Below, piece after piece: positions 8,821 through 16,923 of a stretch of DNA of 64,000 bases. Source of the stretch: Listeria innocua (lineage in GTDB: Bacteria; Bacillota; Bacilli; Lactobacillales; Listeriaceae). Location of the stretch: NCBI RefSeq assembly GCF_028596125.1, contig NZ_CP117229.1, positions 1,596,001-1,660,000 on the forward strand. The letters run 5' to 3'. Made by a program: the position numbers and the translations under genes. Numbering within the stretch: the first letter of the stretch is position 1; each line of letters opens with the position of its first letter. A model generated the notes under the pieces. The model was not told where the DNA came from, searched no databases, and was given only the letters and a program-made list of their open reading frames with translations.

Positions 8821-8849
8821 AGTTTAACCGATTTCATTTGAAAGCGCAA
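8821..8849 (-). promoter_or_regulatory. Promoter of the leader ORF / ABC exporter operon
   Basis: Minus strand: TTGCGC (8844-8849), exactly 17 bases, TAAACT (8821-8826). An AT-rich inverted repeat AAATAATT/AATTATTT (8851-8858, 8873-8880) sits immediately upstream of the -35. Confidence 0.6.
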
Positions 8850-8924
8850 CAAATAATTGCAAATTGTTTAAAAATTATTTGTATTTCGGGATTACTTTTA
8901 AGAAAAAATACAGCTATATACAAT

Positions 8925-8964
8925 AAAAGCATAACGATACTTAGTAAGCACCGTTATGCTTTTT
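8925..8964 (-). terminator. Terminator of the protease/partner operon
   Basis: GCATAACG / CGTTATGC stem ending in TTTT on the minus strand, 13 bases after the stop at 8977. Confidence 0.85.
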
Positions 8965-8976
8965 GATCATTTCTAT

Positions 8977-9597
8977 TTAGTTTTCTTCTATTTTCACTTG
9001 GTTTTCTACGGCATTTTCATATGTTTCATATTCTTCTGTTTGCGTAACTTCTTTTGCTGTATCGATATTTTTTGTTTTTTCATCGAATGCTATTGTAGAG
9101 TTACCACCTGAAATAAGTAATGAACCATCATCTTGCGTATAAGCAGTAAAAATATAAATTTTTCCTACATCTGGCAGTATGTCATCTTCAAATATATCAT
9201 AGGCAGAACCGTCCTCTCGAATACCACCTTGTTTGGCTATCGCAAGTTCTTTATCCGTTGCCAGTTCATTTTTTAAATTAGAAATAACTTTGATTTTATA
9301 ATTTGTGTAGGCTTCTCCGATATATTTTACCGAACCATCTTCTTGTTCGATTGGCGTTTTATTTTTATAAATAGTTCCGCTCTCTCCTGTTACTTTTCCG
9401 ACAAACACATAATCCGCATCACCAACAACTTCATTTGGATTATCGATATTTAGTGTATAGTCTGAATGAATGGCATAAGTTGGAACATCTTTTTTCTTTG
9501 GTTCTGTTTTTTCTGCATATGTACTTACTGTTAGCAAGCAACCGATACCTAAAATTGTTACTGTTGAAGCAATTATTCCCATAGTTGTCTTTTTCAT
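8977..9597 (-). CDS. Secreted protein, possible TIMP/NTR-like partner of the adjacent protease
   Basis: 206 residues with a Sec signal peptide (MKKTTMG, hydrophobic core, cleavage near STYA-EKT) and no lipobox, so it is exported. I do not recognise a named family. The order of conserved-looking elements, ADYVFVGKVTG, then YTNYKIKVISNLKNE, then DVGKIYIFTAY and LLISGG, resembles the beta strands of the netrin/TIMP-like OB fold. The cysteines of animal TIMPs are absent. It lies 15 bases downstream of a secreted metzincin-like protease gene and shares its terminator, so the two are co-transcribed. An inhibitor, chaperone or substrate role for the protease is inference only. Confidence 0.8.
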   Translation of the reverse strand: MKKTTMGIIASTVTILGIGCLLTVSTYAEKTEPKKKDVPTYAIHSDYTLNIDNPNEVVGDADYVFVGKVTGESGTIYKNKTPIEQEDGSVKYIGEAYTNYKIKVISNLKNELATDKELAIAKQGGIREDGSAYDIFEDDILPDVGKIYIFTAYTQDDGSLLISGGNSTIAFDEKTKNIDTAKEVTQTEEYETYENAVENQVKIEEN

Positions 9598-9612
9598 CTT
9601 AAGTACCCCTTT

Positions 9613-10107
9613 TTAATATTTTTTATATGCTGCATCATAAGATCTTTTGTCGTTCGTAGATAAGCTCGTCTTGGAAGTACTATATTGGTACATCACATCA
9701 GAGGATGCATTATGAGCTAATCGCAAACCATGACCTAATTCGTGTGTTGCTACATTTTGCTTACCAGCATTATTTTTTTTATCCATATTTTTTTTGTTAA
9801 AAGTAATTTTTCCATTGCTATAAGTAGTAGCATTAACATTGTTATTGACGGAAACATCACTGCAATAAACATCAGATTTATTCTGCGCAGAAGCTGGTCT
9901 AATTACTCCCTTTTTATAGGCGTTCCAAGTATTGGCCCCTGATCTTATAAAAGACATATACTTCGAATTACCCGAGTAATCTAAATGCTTACTACTATCT
10001 ACTAAATCCCATGTAATAATTTTAGCTGCCGCACTCGCTTCCACACTTGGCATAACCATACTCCATACGCAAATAAATGCTACTAACAATGATAAAATTT
10101 TCTTCAT
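9613..10107 (-). CDS. Secreted matrixin-like zinc metalloprotease (metzincin)
   Basis: 164 residues with a Sec signal peptide cleaved near VEASA-AAK. The zinc-binding site is HELGHGLRLAHN (HExxHxxxxxH), followed by a Met-turn candidate SDVMYQY. This pairing defines metzincins, most like matrixin-family proteins. The mature part is only about 138 residues, with no cysteine-switch propeptide or C-terminal domain visible, so it is a minimal catalytic domain. It starts at an ATG with GAGGAG nine bases upstream. It is the first gene of a two-gene operon with the secreted protein at 8977. Substrate unknown. Confidence 0.88.
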   Translation of the reverse strand: MKKILSLLVAFICVWSMVMPSVEASAAAKIITWDLVDSSKHLDYSGNSKYMSFIRSGANTWNAYKKGVIRPASAQNKSDVYCSDVSVNNNVNATTYSNGKITFNKKNMDKKNNAGKQNVATHELGHGLRLAHNASSDVMYQYSTSKTSLSTNDKRSYDAAYKKY

Positions 10108-10284
10108 TCTGTGTCGCTCCTCTTTGTAAGTAATTTTTCAAGTGAAACAGTAAACATATTAGTTAATACGTATACCTTTTTTTCTTCCTAACGTGATGAA
10201 TACTCCCCCTTTTCTCTCAAACTATATCATAAAAATAGGAAATCCCTATTTAAATAATAACAAGCTTTCGTACGTACTAAATTT

Positions 10285-10938
10285 TTAAAATTGGCTCGAG
10301 TTTCTGGGCTTTTGTGCTCTAAATACCTTTTTTATACAACAGTAAACTCCGAATCCAACGAAAAATCCGATGATATATAATAGCAAATCGGTTACATCAA
10401 ACATCCCCACTTTTAATATAGATTGCAAGCTTTCGATTACTAAAATCAAAGTAAAAAAGGCAATAAAGCGCTTTAGAAAATCATCCAAAAATGGAACAAA
10501 GCTTAGCAGAAAATACATAGGAGTGAATAACACTAAATTAATTAAAAGTACGGACCACGAAGCTTCATTAACGCGTAAATCTTCCAAAATAAGCATCACA
10601 TTGACATTAAAATAGGACTCTAAAGATACACTATCATCAGGTCTTAATAAGCCGATAGTTAAAACGAATAAATACAATAAGAGTAATAAATATCCATCCC
10701 ATTTATTTTGAAGCTTAAAAACCATTTTGAGTAAAATGTATAGTGTGAATACCACAATCCCAAAAGCTAAAACATTTTTATTCAAGCTCTCCATATTGCC
10801 AAAGTACATGGGTAAGATATTATAAAATATACGGAAATATACAATAAAAGCTACTAGCAAACTAAGTAAAAATAAAAGTAATTTATAAATATTTCTTTTA
10901 ATGTTCGTCATCCCTTTTTCCAACCTTGAACGCCTCAT
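10285..10938 (-). CDS. VanZ-like membrane protein
   Basis: 217 residues with five or six hydrophobic segments. The C-terminal half has the VanZ pattern: NLVLFTPMYFLL, then ESLQSIL, then a D-x-x-D-L-L motif (FDVTDLLLYIIGF). VanZ proteins are tied to teicoplanin resistance in vanA clusters, but most chromosomal members have no known role. The start is uncertain. The ATG at 10936-10938 is 14 bases from a GGAGGG; a TTG at 10921-10923 or an ATG at 10909-10911 are alternatives. It is transcribed toward the protease gene but 177 bases away, so probably a separate unit. Confidence 0.75.
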   Translation of the reverse strand: MRRSRLEKGMTNIKRNIYKLLLFLLSLLVAFIVYFRIFYNILPMYFGNMESLNKNVLAFGIVVFTLYILLKMVFKLQNKWDGYLLLLLYLFVLTIGLLRPDDSVSLESYFNVNVMLILEDLRVNEASWSVLLINLVLFTPMYFLLSFVPFLDDFLKRFIAFFTLILVIESLQSILKVGMFDVTDLLLYIIGFFVGFGVYCCIKKVFRAQKPRNSSQF

Positions 10939-11272
10939 TTCTAAACTTTATACCCTCCAAAAAAATTGTAACATGGATAGCGAATGTATAACCAAAAATG
11001 TAATGAAATAGCCGATTCTTGTCATGAACGACTAAAATCAGGCTTAAATTAGAATTATTATTACACTTTTTGAAACGAATCGTCTATTTGGTCTATTATT
11101 TCACCTTATTTTGAGTGTATTTCACTATTTTATGCAACCAACGTTCCAAATATGACAAATTGTTCAAGGAACTGGATTTCGTGGTTAAGAACCAATACCA
11201 AAATCCCTTTATATATATAAATTCTTATATATAAAATGTATAAATATTCATCCGTAGTATATTAAAATTCTC
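10939..11272. other. AT-rich intergenic region without a recognisable gene
   Basis: About 330 bases with no open frame of useful length and no convincing promoter pair for the VanZ-like gene. Positions 11212-11265 are a near-uninterrupted A/T tract with alternating TATA runs. I see no repeat or RNA gene. It may be decayed sequence in a variable region. Confidence 0.5.
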
Positions 11273-11307
11273 AAAAAAAAGCCTCGATAATTAAATCGAG
11301 ACTTTTT
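11273..11307 (-). terminator. Terminator of the small membrane protein gene
   Basis: AGTCTCGAT / ATCGAGGCT stem followed by a run of eight T on the minus strand, right after the stop at 11310. Confidence 0.85.
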
Positions 11308-11309
11308 GT

Positions 11310-11549
11310 TTATAAAGTGATAATAATACTTGCTATCATAATCATAACTCCAAATAAAAATGCGATAAAAAAACCGAACCACTTTTCTTTATAGGCACCA
11401 ATTGCAGAAACTAGATAAGCTAATAAATAAACAATTTGTAGCCAAAGAGGTGAATCTAATCCGTCTTTTGTTTGAATCATTGTCCATAAACAATCTACTA
11501 AAAATAAAATAAATAAAGTAACAAAAATAAACTTGATGATTTTTTTCAT
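11310..11549 (-). CDS. Small membrane protein, unknown function
   Basis: 79 residues from the ATG at 11547-11549, which has GGGAG seven bases upstream. The longer frame to 11600 adds a segment without a ribosome site. It has an N-terminal hydrophobic helix after MKKIIKF, a second around residues 37-52 and a third at the C-terminus. A short polar turn (QTKDGLDSP) follows the first helix. I recognise no family. It is a monocistronic unit with its own -10 box and terminator, next to the tsf terminator. Confidence 0.65.
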   Translation of the reverse strand: MKKIIKFIFVTLFILFLVDCLWTMIQTKDGLDSPLWLQIVYLLAYLVSAIGAYKEKWFGFFIAFLFGVMIMIASIIITL

Positions 11550-11581
11550 GCTGTTCTCCCTTAGTTTTATTGTACCTTCTA

Positions 11582-11587
11582 AGTATA
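11582..11587 (-). promoter_or_regulatory. Candidate -10 box for the small membrane protein gene
   Basis: TATACT on the minus strand 33 bases before the ATG. No good -35 box. Confidence 0.4.
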
Positions 11588-11631
11588 GCAAAAAACACAC
11601 GCAGGATAAACTATCTAAATAAATTTAAAAT

Positions 11632-11670
11632 AAAAAAACTCCTGCATTCCATATAGGGTTGCAGGAGTTT
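11632..11670 (-). terminator. Terminator of the rpsB-tsf operon
   Basis: AAACTCCTGCA / TGCAGGAGTTT stem with a T-tract on the minus strand, 20 bases after the tsf stop. Confidence 0.9.
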
Positions 11671-11689
11671 GATATTCATAAAATATTAC

Positions 11690-12574
11690 TTATTTTTTCA
11701 CTTGGCTCATTACTTCTTCAACAAAGTTATCTTCTTTTTTCTCGATTCCTTCGCCTACTTCAAAACGTACGAATGATACAACTTTTCCGCCGCTTTGTTT
11801 TACGTATTCGCCAACAGTGATGTCTGGGTTTTTAACAAATGGTTGGTCTTCTAAAGAAATTTCGCTTAGATATTTTTTCAAACGACCTTCTACCATTTTT
11901 TCAACGATATTAGCTGGTTTGCCTTCGTTTAATGCTTGTTGAGTTAATACTTCTTTTTCGTGTTCAACTTCTTCAGTAGAAACGTCTTCACGAGAAATGT
12001 ATTTAGGATTGATTGCAGCGATGTGCATTGCAACATCTTTTGCAACTGTAGTGTCAGTAGTTCCTTCAAGAAGTGTAAGAACACCAATACGTCCGTTCAT
12101 GTGGATGTATTCGCCGAAAGCAGAGTTGTCCGCTTTTTCTTTAACTTCAAAACGACGAAGGGAAATGTTTTCACCGATTTTTGTAATTGCTTCAGTGATG
12201 TAGTCTTGAACAGTTTGACCATTAGGCATTTCTGTTTTAAGTGCATCTTCTAAGCTATCTGGACGTACTTCAAGAATTTGTTTAGCTAGTGCATCAACTA
12301 ATTGTTGGAAGTTGTCGTTTTTAGCAACGAAATCTGTTTCAGCATTTACTTCAAGTACTACAGCATGTTTTTCATTGCTGATTACATGAGTCATACCTTC
12401 AGAAGCAACACGATCAGATTTTTTCGCAGCTTTAGCGATTCCTTTTTCACGAAGATAGTCAATTGCTTTTTCCATATCTCCTTCAGTTTCTACAAGCGCT
12501 TTTTTACAATCCATCATACCAGCGCCAGTTTTTTCACGTAATTCTTTTACCATTTGAGCTGTAATATTAGCCAT
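11690..12574 (-). CDS. tsf: Elongation factor Ts
   Basis: Nucleotide exchange factor for EF-Tu in translation. 294 residues, the usual length for Bacilli. The N-terminal UBA-like region [21 protein letters not shown]... carries the [12 protein letters not shown] signature, followed by the core with AETDFVAKN. Start ATG with GGAGGG upstream. It follows rpsB after 79 bases; that gap contains a terminator-like hairpin which may lower expression relative to rpsB. Confidence 0.99.
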   Translation of the reverse strand: MANITAQMVKELREKTGAGMMDCKKALVETEGDMEKAIDYLREKGIAKAAKKSDRVASEGMTHVISNEKHAVVLEVNAETDFVAKNDNFQQLVDALAKQILEVRPDSLEDALKTEMPNGQTVQDYITEAITKIGENISLRRFEVKEKADNSAFGEYIHMNGRIGVLTLLEGTTDTTVAKDVAMHIAAINPKYISREDVSTEEVEHEKEVLTQQALNEGKPANIVEKMVEGRLKKYLSEISLEDQPFVKNPDITVGEYVKQSGGKVVSFVRFEVGEGIEKKEDNFVEEVMSQVKK

Positions 12575-12600
12575 TTATTTTCCCTCCAATTTTTCTCTTT

Positions 12601-12634
12601 AAAAAAGGTGATAAGAATAGTGCCTTATCACCTT
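12601..12634 (-). terminator. Hairpin with U-tract between rpsB and tsf
   Basis: Perfect 11-bp stem AAGGTGATAAG / CTTATCACCTT with an 8-base loop, followed by TTTTTT on the minus strand. It has all marks of an intrinsic terminator but lies inside the operon, so probably acts as a partial terminator or RNA-end stabiliser. Confidence 0.75.
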
Positions 12635-12653
12635 GAAAGTTTCAAATAAAATC

Positions 12654-13403
12654 TTATGCTTCAGTAGTTTCTTCTGCAGCTTTTTCTTCTACAGGAGCAA
12701 CTTCCGCTTCAGTTAACTCTTCCCCTTGGTTCACTTCAATGATAGCGTCAGCCATTTTAGCAGTTAAAAGTTTAACCGCACGGATAGCGTCATCATTTGC
12801 AGGGATTACGTAGTCGATTTCATCCGGATCACAGTTTGTATCAACAATACCGATGATAGGAATATGAAGTTTACGAGCTTCTGCAACCGCAATACGTTCT
12901 TTGCGTGGGTCAACGATGAATAGAGCGTCAGGAAGACCTTTCATGTCTTTGATTCCGCCTAAGAAGCGTTCTAGTTTTTCTTGTTCTTTTTTAAGAAGGA
13001 CTACTTCTTTTTTAGGAAGGACTTCAAAAGTTCCGTCTGCTTCCATTTTTTCGATTTTTTTAAGGTGTTGAATACGTTTTTGAATAGTTTCAAAGTTAGT
13101 TAAAGTACCACCTAACCAACGATGATTCACGAAATATTGTCCAGAACGGATAGCTTCGTCGCGAACGGATTCTTGAGCTTGTTTTTTAGTTCCTACAAAC
13201 AGGATAGTTCCGTTGTCGCTAGCTACTTCACGCATGAAGTTGAAAGCTTCGTCTACTTTTTTCACTGTTTTTTGTAGGTCAATGATATAAATACCATTTC
13301 TTTCTGTGAAGATATATTTCTTCATTTTTGGGTTCCAACGGCGAGTTTGGTGGCCGAAGTGAACTCCTGCTTCGAGTAATTGTTTCATTGAAATAACAGG
13401 CAT
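12654..13403 (-). CDS. rpsB: 30S ribosomal protein S2
   Basis: Small-subunit protein S2, 249 residues. It carries the family signatures [18 protein letters not shown] near the N-terminus and the [13 protein letters not shown] segment, followed by [13 protein letters not shown]. The C-terminal tail is acidic, Ala/Glu-rich ([11 protein letters not shown]), as common in Bacilli. ATG start with AGGAGG upstream. First gene of the rpsB-tsf operon, with a 140-base leader. Confidence 0.99.
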
Positions 13404-13544
13404 GTGTTATTCCCTCCTATTGGTTTATTTTTTGCGGATTAACCGCCCTCCGCATGGATCAACCAGCTGAAAAACTTAAGCGAACAAGTCGTTAAGCACC
13501 TTCTCAGTCTGTCACCGTGCGTGTGTGATTTAACACCGTTTCCT
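13404..13544 (-). promoter_or_regulatory. rpsB 5' leader
   Basis: About 140 untranslated bases between promoter and start, with inverted segments such as GCGGA/TCCGC near the ribosome site. It could be a site for ribosomal-protein feedback, but I match no defined leader family. Confidence 0.4.
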
Positions 13545-13573
13545 AATATACCATAAAAACGAGAAATATGCAA
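13545..13573 (-). promoter_or_regulatory. rpsB-tsf promoter
   Basis: Minus strand: TTGCAT (13568-13573), 17 bases, TATATT (13545-13550). Confidence 0.8.
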
Positions 13574-13599
13574 CCTGTAATACAGATCTTCTTCCTAAA

Positions 13600-13977
13600 C
13601 TAGTTTTTTTCAACGATAATCTCAAGTTCTTCGGCTAAACTGAGAACGGCTTGTTTTTTTATTCTTTTAAATTGTGCTATTTCATAAGGTAATTCCATCA
13701 TTGTAGCGATGTCTTTTTGTTTATCAATATAACATTTAATTAGAATGAAACGATGCAGAGGTTTCATGGTATTTAATATCTCTGTATATAATTGAACTAA
13801 TTTTCCTATTGCAGTTATATCGCTACTGTCATCTGTTATTAACTTTTTTTCTACTATACCCTCAGAATTAAGTTGTATCTTGTTCCTAGGTCCTAAAAGG
13901 AAAACCAAATACTGAAACTCCTCAAAAAAACGTTTTACATTTTGGACAGTTTTAATGTAGTCTATACTGTTTTTCAT
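13600..13977 (-). CDS. ArpU-like small protein, possible sigma-type DNA-binding regulator
   Basis: 125 residues from the ATG at 13975-13977, which has GGGGTG six bases upstream; an in-frame GTG at 13986 would add three residues. The C-terminal part, LHRFILIKCYIDKQKDIATM, then YEIAQFKRIKKQAVLSLAEE, has the layout of a sigma-70 region 4-like helix-turn-helix. This is seen in ArpU/RinA-type phage late regulators. The N-terminal half is not recognised. No phage genes surround it, so it is either an orphan or a domesticated copy. Family assignment is tentative. Confidence 0.65.
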   Translation of the reverse strand: MKNSIDYIKTVQNVKRFFEEFQYLVFLLGPRNKIQLNSEGIVEKKLITDDSSDITAIGKLVQLYTEILNTMKPLHRFILIKCYIDKQKDIATMMELPYEIAQFKRIKKQAVLSLAEELEIIVEKN

Positions 13978-14054
13978 TGCTGACACCCCGTTTTACATTA
14001 ATACTAGCAAAATATTAGCTATATTTGTTATGCATGTTGCTTAAAATTTTCCAA

Positions 14055-14103
14055 AGAAAAAACGCTTCAAAATTAGCAACAAAGCTCAATTTCGAAGCGT
14101 TTC
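14055..14103 (-). terminator. leuS terminator
   Basis: A 15-bp stem (AAACGCTTC..AAATT with its complement, one G-U pair) followed by TTTTTT on the minus strand, just after the leuS stop. Confidence 0.9.
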
Positions 14104-14108
14104 TCTAA

Positions 14109-16529
14109 TCAATTCGCAACAATATTTACAAGTTTTCCTGGAACGACGATTACTTTACGGATGGTTTTTCCGTCTATGTTTTCTTTGATTTTATCGTCTT
14201 CATGTGCGAGTTTCTCTAGTTCTTCTTTTCCGAGTGACTTTGCAACGGTGATTTTACTTTTTACTTTGCCATTTACTTGAAGTACGATTTCTACTTCATC
14301 TTCTACTAGTTTTGTTTCATCGTAGGCTGGCCAAGCTACATAGCTAATTGTTTCTGTATGACCAAGGATTTCCCACAATTCTTCTGCAAGGTGTGGTGCA
14401 ATTGGTGACAAGAGTTGAACGAAACCTTCAACATATTGTTTTGGAATCGTATCTTGTTTGTATGCTTCATTGATGAAAATCATTAGTTGCGAAATCCCGG
14501 TATTGAAACGCAGATTTTCGTAATGATTAGTAACTGTTTTCACCATATGATGATACGCTTTTTCTAAATTAGCATTCGCATCGGTTGTAACTTTTTCAGC
14601 AAGAGTGCCTTCTTCAGTTACTAGCAAGCGCCAAATACGGTCTAAGAATTTACGCGCACCTTCTAGTCCATTTTCATTCCAAGCAATAGAAGCTTCCAGT
14701 GGTCCCATGAACATTTCGTACAAGCGAAGTGTGTCTGCACCGTATTTTTCTACTACTTCATCAGGGTTAACGACATTGCCTCTTGATTTGGACATTTTTT
14801 CGTTATTTTCGCCAAGAATCATGCCTTGGTTAAATAGTTTTTGGAAAGGTTCTTTTGTTGGAACTACACCGATATCGTACAAGAATTTATGCCAGAAACG
14901 TGCATAAAGAAGGTGAAGTACTGCATGTTCTGCCCCGCCGATATAAACATCTACAGGAAGCCATTCTGCTAATTTTTCTTTATCAGCAATTGCTTCAGTA
15001 TTGTTTGGATCGATATAGCGCAGGAAATACCAGCTTGACCCAGCCCATTGTGGCATAGTATTTGTTTCACGACGACCTTTACGACCATTTTCGTCTGTAA
15101 CGTTTACCCAGTCGTGCAAGTTAGCAAGAGGAGATTCGCCAGTTCCTGAAGGTTTGATTTCCGTTGCTTTTGGCAAGAGTAGTGGCAGTTCTTCTTCTGG
15201 TACAAGCGTTGTTTCACCGTCTTCCCAATGAATAACTGGAATTGGTTCGCCCCAGTAACGTTGTCTACTAAACAACCAGTCGCGCAAACGATACGTGATT
15301 TTACGGCTACCGATGCCTTCTTTTTCTAGCCAATCAATTGCAGCGGTAATCGCTTCGGCTTTAGCTAGTCCGTTCAAGAAATCAGAGTTAATATGTGGTC
15401 CATCGCCAGTGAATGCTTCTTTTGTCACGTCGCCGCCTTCAAGAACAGGACGAATATTCAAACCAAATTGTTGCGCAAATTCAAAGTCGCGTTCATCGTG
15501 GGCTGGTACGGCCATAATTGCACCCGTTCCATATTGAATTAACACGTAGTCAGCAATCCAAATCGGCACTTCTTCGCCGTTGATTGGATTAATCGCGTAA
15601 GCTCCTGTGAATACGCCTGTTTTGTCTTTTGCAAGGTCGGTTCTTTCTAGCTCGCTTTTTAGTTCTACTTGTTTTTTATAAGCTTCAACTGCTTCTTTTT
15701 GCTCAGGTGTTGTGATTTTTTCGATAAGTTCGTGTTCTGGTGCAAAAACCGTATATGTTGCGCCAAAAAGTGTATCTGGGCGTGTTGTAAAGACATTAAA
15801 CGTTTCATCGCTATCTTTAATTTTAAAAGTAACTTCTGCGCCTTCTGAACGACCAATCCAGTTACGTTGCATATCTTTAATATTTTCAGGCCAGTCTACA
15901 AGTTCAAGGTCATCTAGCAAACGATCTGCATAGGCGGTAATTTTAAGCATCCATTGACGCATTGGTTTACGGAAAACTGGGAAGCCACCGCGTTCACTTT
16001 TGCCATCAATTACTTCTTCATTGGCTAATACGGTTCCAAGTGCCGGACACCAATTTACAGCGATTTCGGCTTCATAAGCTAGGCCTTTTTCATATAGTTT
16101 TTCAAAAATCCATTGTGTCCATTTATAATATTCTGGATCTGTTGTATTAATTTCACGGTCCCAATCATAGGAAAAACCAAGAGATTTAATTTGGCGAGTA
16201 AAGTTGGCAATATTCAGTGCGGTGAATTCTTCTGGATCGTTACCAGTATCAATCGCATATTGCTCTGCAGGAAGTCCAAATGCATCCCAACCGATTGGAT
16301 GAAGGACGTTCTTCCCTTGCATGCGTTTCATTCTAGACAAAATATCTGTTGCAGTATAGCCTTCTGGATGTCCTACGTGAAGACCTGCTCCAGATGGATA
16401 AGGAAACATATCAAGTGCATAGAAGTTTTCTTTATCTTTATCTTCTGTTGTTTTAAAAGTGTTATGTTCACTCCAATATTGTTGCCATTTCGGTTCCATT
16501 TTTTTATGATTAAATGTCACTTTACTCAT
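14109..16529 (-). CDS. leuS: Leucyl-tRNA synthetase
   Basis: Class I synthetase of 806 residues, normal for Bacilli. The HIGH-type motif is in [20 protein letters not shown], the editing (CP1) domain includes [12 protein letters not shown] and [15 protein letters not shown], and the KMSKS motif is [12 protein letters not shown]. The ATG at 16527-16529 follows AAGAGG. The upstream extension of the frame runs through the T-box terminator and is not coding. It is controlled by a leucine T-box leader. Confidence 0.99.
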   Translation of the reverse strand: MSKVTFNHKKMEPKWQQYWSEHNTFKTTEDKDKENFYALDMFPYPSGAGLHVGHPEGYTATDILSRMKRMQGKNVLHPIGWDAFGLPAEQYAIDTGNDPEEFTALNIANFTRQIKSLGFSYDWDREINTTDPEYYKWTQWIFEKLYEKGLAYEAEIAVNWCPALGTVLANEEVIDGKSERGGFPVFRKPMRQWMLKITAYADRLLDDLELVDWPENIKDMQRNWIGRSEGAEVTFKIKDSDETFNVFTTRPDTLFGATYTVFAPEHELIEKITTPEQKEAVEAYKKQVELKSELERTDLAKDKTGVFTGAYAINPINGEEVPIWIADYVLIQYGTGAIMAVPAHDERDFEFAQQFGLNIRPVLEGGDVTKEAFTGDGPHINSDFLNGLAKAEAITAAIDWLEKEGIGSRKITYRLRDWLFSRQRYWGEPIPVIHWEDGETTLVPEEELPLLLPKATEIKPSGTGESPLANLHDWVNVTDENGRKGRRETNTMPQWAGSSWYFLRYIDPNNTEAIADKEKLAEWLPVDVYIGGAEHAVLHLLYARFWHKFLYDIGVVPTKEPFQKLFNQGMILGENNEKMSKSRGNVVNPDEVVEKYGADTLRLYEMFMGPLEASIAWNENGLEGARKFLDRIWRLLVTEEGTLAEKVTTDANANLEKAYHHMVKTVTNHYENLRFNTGISQLMIFINEAYKQDTIPKQYVEGFVQLLSPIAPHLAEELWEILGHTETISYVAWPAYDETKLVEDEVEIVLQVNGKVKSKITVAKSLGKEELEKLAHEDDKIKENIDGKTIRKVIVVPGKLVNIVAN

Positions 16530-16560
16530 CCTCTTTTCCTTAAAATATCGAATTTTGGCT

Positions 16561-16807
16561 ACAAAAAAATCCCTACATCCCAACGGCTTATCGCCATGGG
16601 ACGAGAGATGCTTCTCCCGCGGTACCACCCACATTAGTGTTTAACCACTCAACTTAACAATTCCTTAACGCGGAAAACGGGGATACACCCAAGCTCCATG
16701 GTAAGTTCATCCGGATTTTGTGACTGACTTGCACCAACCGTCAGCTCTCTTCACATCAAAATATGCAGATTACTACTCCAATTCATCGCTATTTCGCAAA
16801 ATTCATT
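16561..16807 (-). promoter_or_regulatory. T-box leader (leucine) of leuS
   Basis: The T-box core GGGTGGTACCGCG is on the minus strand at 16618-16630. A terminator follows at 16561-16603, with a CATCCCA..GGC / GCC..TGGGA stem and seven T. Stem I contains a GAACTTACC loop, giving CTT (Leu; 16703-16705 in plus coordinates) as the specifier codon. Uncharged tRNA-Leu should stabilise the antiterminator and switch on leuS. Confidence 0.93.
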
Positions 16808-16813
16808 AGTCTT

Positions 16814-16842
16814 ATTGTAGCTGAATTTAGGTTTTTTAGCAA
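16814..16842 (-). promoter_or_regulatory. leuS promoter
   Basis: Minus strand: TTGCTA (16837-16842), 17 bases, TACAAT (16814-16819). Confidence 0.75.
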
Positions 16843-16879
16843 GCGGTCTGAAGATTTATCTAACTTTTGTAGTAAAATG

Positions 16880-16888
16880 TGCTAAAAT
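16880..16888 (+). promoter_or_regulatory. Extended -10 promoter of mnmL-mnmM
   Basis: TGCTAAAAT, an extended -10, lies 36 bases before the GTG start. The -35 is weak. Confidence 0.5.
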
Positions 16889-16923
16889 GAATGGAGAATT
16901 TCATTTGAAGGAGTCTAAAACTA

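Noticed and set aside
10285-10938. Glycopeptide resistance cluster, suggested by the VanZ-like protein.
   Set aside because: No vanHAX-type ligase or dehydrogenase set is adjacent; VanZ-like proteins are common chromosomal proteins.
11150-11215. In-frame string resembling the acylphosphatase motif VQGTGFRG.
   Set aside because: A stop codon follows immediately and no other part of the family is present; treated as chance.
11389-11598. 69-codon frame overlapping the small membrane protein.
   Set aside because: Out-of-frame shadow; the other frame has the ribosome site and hydrophobic pattern.
13600-13977. Possible prophage remnant, because of the ArpU-like gene.
   Set aside because: No integrase, att repeats or other phage genes in the flanking core genes.
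14109-16634. 35-residue N-terminal extension of LeuS.
   Set aside because: It is translated T-box leader; the true ATG at 16529 matches the family start.
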